This document shows positions 41,394 to 43,098 of a stretch of DNA of 43,098 bases, one piece after another (position 1 is the first letter of the stretch; the number at the start of each line of letters is the position of its first letter). The notes under the pieces are model-generated. The model saw only the letters and a list, made by a program, of their open reading frames with translations, made no database searches and was not told the DNA's origin. Made by a program: the position numbers and the translations under genes. This DNA is from Ferruginibacter sp. (GTDB lineage: Bacteria; Bacteroidota; Bacteroidia; Chitinophagales; Chitinophagaceae): the NCBI GenBank assembly GCA_014379905.1, contig JACMKX010000040.1, forward strand, positions 1-43,098, given 5' to 3'.

Positions 41394-43098
41394 ATGTACG
41401 CAATTAGTAAAAAATTCAGGGACAATAACAACAGGTTTGGTCATACTTGTATGGTATTGATTCTTATTATAGGTTTGCCCGTTTCGCTTCTCTCGCAAAA
41501 TTTAAATAACCCTAATAAGCAGGGACCAATAGGTACGCAGGTTAATACAATTAGCGGTAATTTATTTATTCCCAGAACCGATATCTATGTGCCTGCCAGG
41601 GGATTTGATCTGAACATGACATTTTTTTACAACAGCTTTCTATCGCAGGAAGAACATGGCTTTGGAAAGGGATGGAGCTTCGGGTACAACATCAAATACA
41701 TTAATGATACCGCTACACAGGGGAATAAAATTATTTTTTGGGGCGATGGCAGAGAGGATACCTATGATTCTGTTTCTCCTGGTCGATATAACACTCCGGT
41801 TGGTTTTTTTGATTCTTTATCGCAATATCAGCCAGGCAAATTTTTAATTAAAAATAGAGAAGGTGTAAAATATTATTTTGAAAATGGGGTTCACAAACAC
41901 ATTACAAAAATGGAAGAACCTTCCGGAAATTTTATACAGTTTACCTATAGCGATTCTTTGCTTAGTTCCCTTACTAACAATGCCGGGCAAACGATCCGCT
42001 TTAGTTATAACGTAACGGGAAGATTAGCCACGATGACGGATGAGATAGCTGCACCCGCTATTATATTTACTTATATATACGATGTTAACGGCAACCTGGT
42101 GGAAGTGAAGGATCCGCTGGGAGGGCGCAGCAGGTACACATATCTTGTAAACGGCCCAATGAAAACAATTGCTGATAAGAATAACAATGTAGCAGATCTC
42201 ATTTACTTTCCCGATATGACCGTTAGGGAAATCATTGGCTGTAATAAGCGAATGAGCTTTTCATACGACACTTCATCTAATACCACTGTAGTCACAGACC
42301 ATTTGGAAACTGGCAACCAAATAACTAAATATACCTATGATAAAAATGACCAGCTTTATTGGATAAAAAATATTAAAGGTAACTGCTGTGGTTTAAATGA
42401 AAGTTACGACTATGATGAATATGGCAACCGGGTAAAAATGAAAGATGCCAATGGGCAGGAGTATACTTACACCTATGATGGCAATGGCAATATGCTCACC
42501 GCTACTGACCCTTTAGGTCAGGTAAGTACGTATACCTACACCTCGGACTTCAATAAGATAAAAACTTACAAAGATCCTAAAGGTTATTTATATACCCTCT
42601 CCTATGATGCTCATGGAAATATGACACAATTGATAATGCCGGGAAATAATATTTATGCTGCTACTTACAATACAACAGGAAATATCATAACCAGTACCGA
42701 CCCAAAAGGGAATGTGTATACTTATAATTATGACGCATTGGGAAACCCTACCAATGTAACCGGACCCGAAGGGTATACCGCCGCTCTGTCGTTTAATGCA
42801 AGAGGAAATTTATTGTCTTATACCGACGCCAGGGGAAACAACAGCAGCGCTGAATATGATATACTGAACAGGTTAAAGAAAATTACAGATCCTGTCAATA
42901 ATAACACACAACTTAATTATGATGCTGCCGGCAATATGGTGTCCTATAAAAATAAGAATAATGAAACCAACTGGCGGAGTTATGATGCCAGTAACAGGCT
43001 GGTGAAAATTAAAGGCCCTACCGGTAACGAGTTTAATTATACATATGATGGAATGGATAATTTATTATCTGTAAAAGATCCGTTGGGTTTTGAAAATA
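41394..43098 (+). CDS. Sec-exported Rhs/YD-repeat protein, N-terminal part, cut by window edge
   Basis: The frame is open from ATG 41394 to the last base (568 codons). A late signal or anchor helix (CMVLILIIGLPVSLLSQN, residues 19-36) is followed by a DUF6531-like entry (NTISGNLFIPRTDIYVPARG, then FYNSFLSQEEHGFGKGWSFG), and then YD repeats: YTYDGNGNMLTATDPLGQ, YDALGNPTNVTGPEG, YDAAGNMVSY, YDGMDNLLSVKDPLG. Rhs proteins build a hollow shell around a C-terminal toxin or effector; that end, and any immunity gene, lies outside the window. Export by a signal peptide, with no PAAR or VgrG part, separates it from T6SS cargo. It is probably co-transcribed with the giant protein gene. Confidence 0.92.
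   Translation, partial: MYAISKKFRDNNNRFGHTCMVLILIIGLPVSLLSQNLNNPNKQGPIGTQVNTISGNLFIPRTDIYVPARGFDLNMTFFYNSFLSQEEHGFGKGWSFGYNIKYINDTATQGNKIIFWGDGREDTYDSVSPGRYNTPVGFFDSLSQYQPGKFLIKNREGVKYYFENGVHKHITKMEEPSGNFIQFTYSDSLLSSLTNNAGQTIRFSYNVTGRLATMTDEIAAPAIIFTYIYDVNGNLVEVKDPLGGRSRYTYLVNGPMKTIADKNNNVADLIYFPDMTVREIIGCNKRMSFSYDTSSNTTVVTDHLETGNQITKYTYDKNDQLYWIKNIKGNCCGLNESYDYDEYGNRVKMKDANGQEYTYTYDGNGNMLTATDPLGQVSTYTYTSDFNKIKTYKDPKGYLYTLSYDAHGNMTQLIMPGNNIYAATYNTTGNIITSTDPKGNVYTYNYDALGNPTNVTGPEGYTAALSFNARGNLLSYTDARGNNSSAEYDILNRLKKITDPVNNNTQLNYDAAGNMVSYKNKNNETNWRSYDASNRLVKIKGPTGNEFNYTYDGMDNLLSVKDPLGFEN

Overview
The window looks like a chromosomal segment of a Bacteroidota bacterium, most likely family Chitinophagaceae. 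The reasons are low-to-moderate GC, almost no Shine-Dalgarno sequences, several sites fitting the Bacteroidota promoter pattern TTTG-N19/20-TAnnTTTG, AT-rich leaders, and typical Bacteroidota families (DUF4286, DUF5694, tRNA_anti-like OB protein, Ig-like lipoprotein, split MetH, propeller/Y_Y_Y sensor kinase, ribosomal protein THX). No tRNA, rRNA, CRISPR array, transposase or phage gene was seen. All assignments are from reading the sequence; no database search was run.

Left part (1-9890): the N-terminal third of a cyclic beta-1,2-glucan synthase-like protein (cut by the window edge), two small orphan proteins, a CHASE3 histidine kinase, a small minus-strand stress cluster (lone receiver protein, a 50-residue lmo0937-type membrane protein, a CsbD protein), an FAD-dependent oxidoreductase and a UvrD-type helicase fused to a Fe-S PD-(D/E)XK nuclease.

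Middle (9891-28236): mostly housekeeping and cell-envelope genes. These include a secreted orphan protein, an Ig-like lipoprotein, recR, an OB-fold membrane protein and a YceI protein. Methionine synthase follows as two ORFs (homocysteine half, then pterin/B12/AdoMet half), with a strong promoter placed inside the preceding terminator. Next are a decayed glycerophosphodiesterase lipoprotein gene, a DUF5694 protein, a LytS/LytTR two-component pair with its own operator-like repeats, DUF3137 and membrane proteins, exodeoxyribonuclease III, DUF4286, HU, ribosomal protein THX, pdxH, a Yip1 protein and a coiled-coil protein. Intergenic gaps here carry several different inverted-repeat elements.

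Right part (28237-43098): pyrH, then a LuxR-type response regulator and a 996-residue propeller sensor kinase on the minus strand. Divergent from the kinase is a 2797-residue exported protein built of about six PPC-like repeats, PKD/Ig-like modules, eight CARDB-like repeats, an IPT-like domain and a final Ig-like module. Only 26 bp later, and probably co-transcribed, a Sec-exported Rhs/YD-repeat protein begins and runs off the window. The kinase/regulator, giant adhesin-like protein and Rhs protein together are the most interesting part of the window: a possible two-polypeptide Rhs delivery system with its own sensor.
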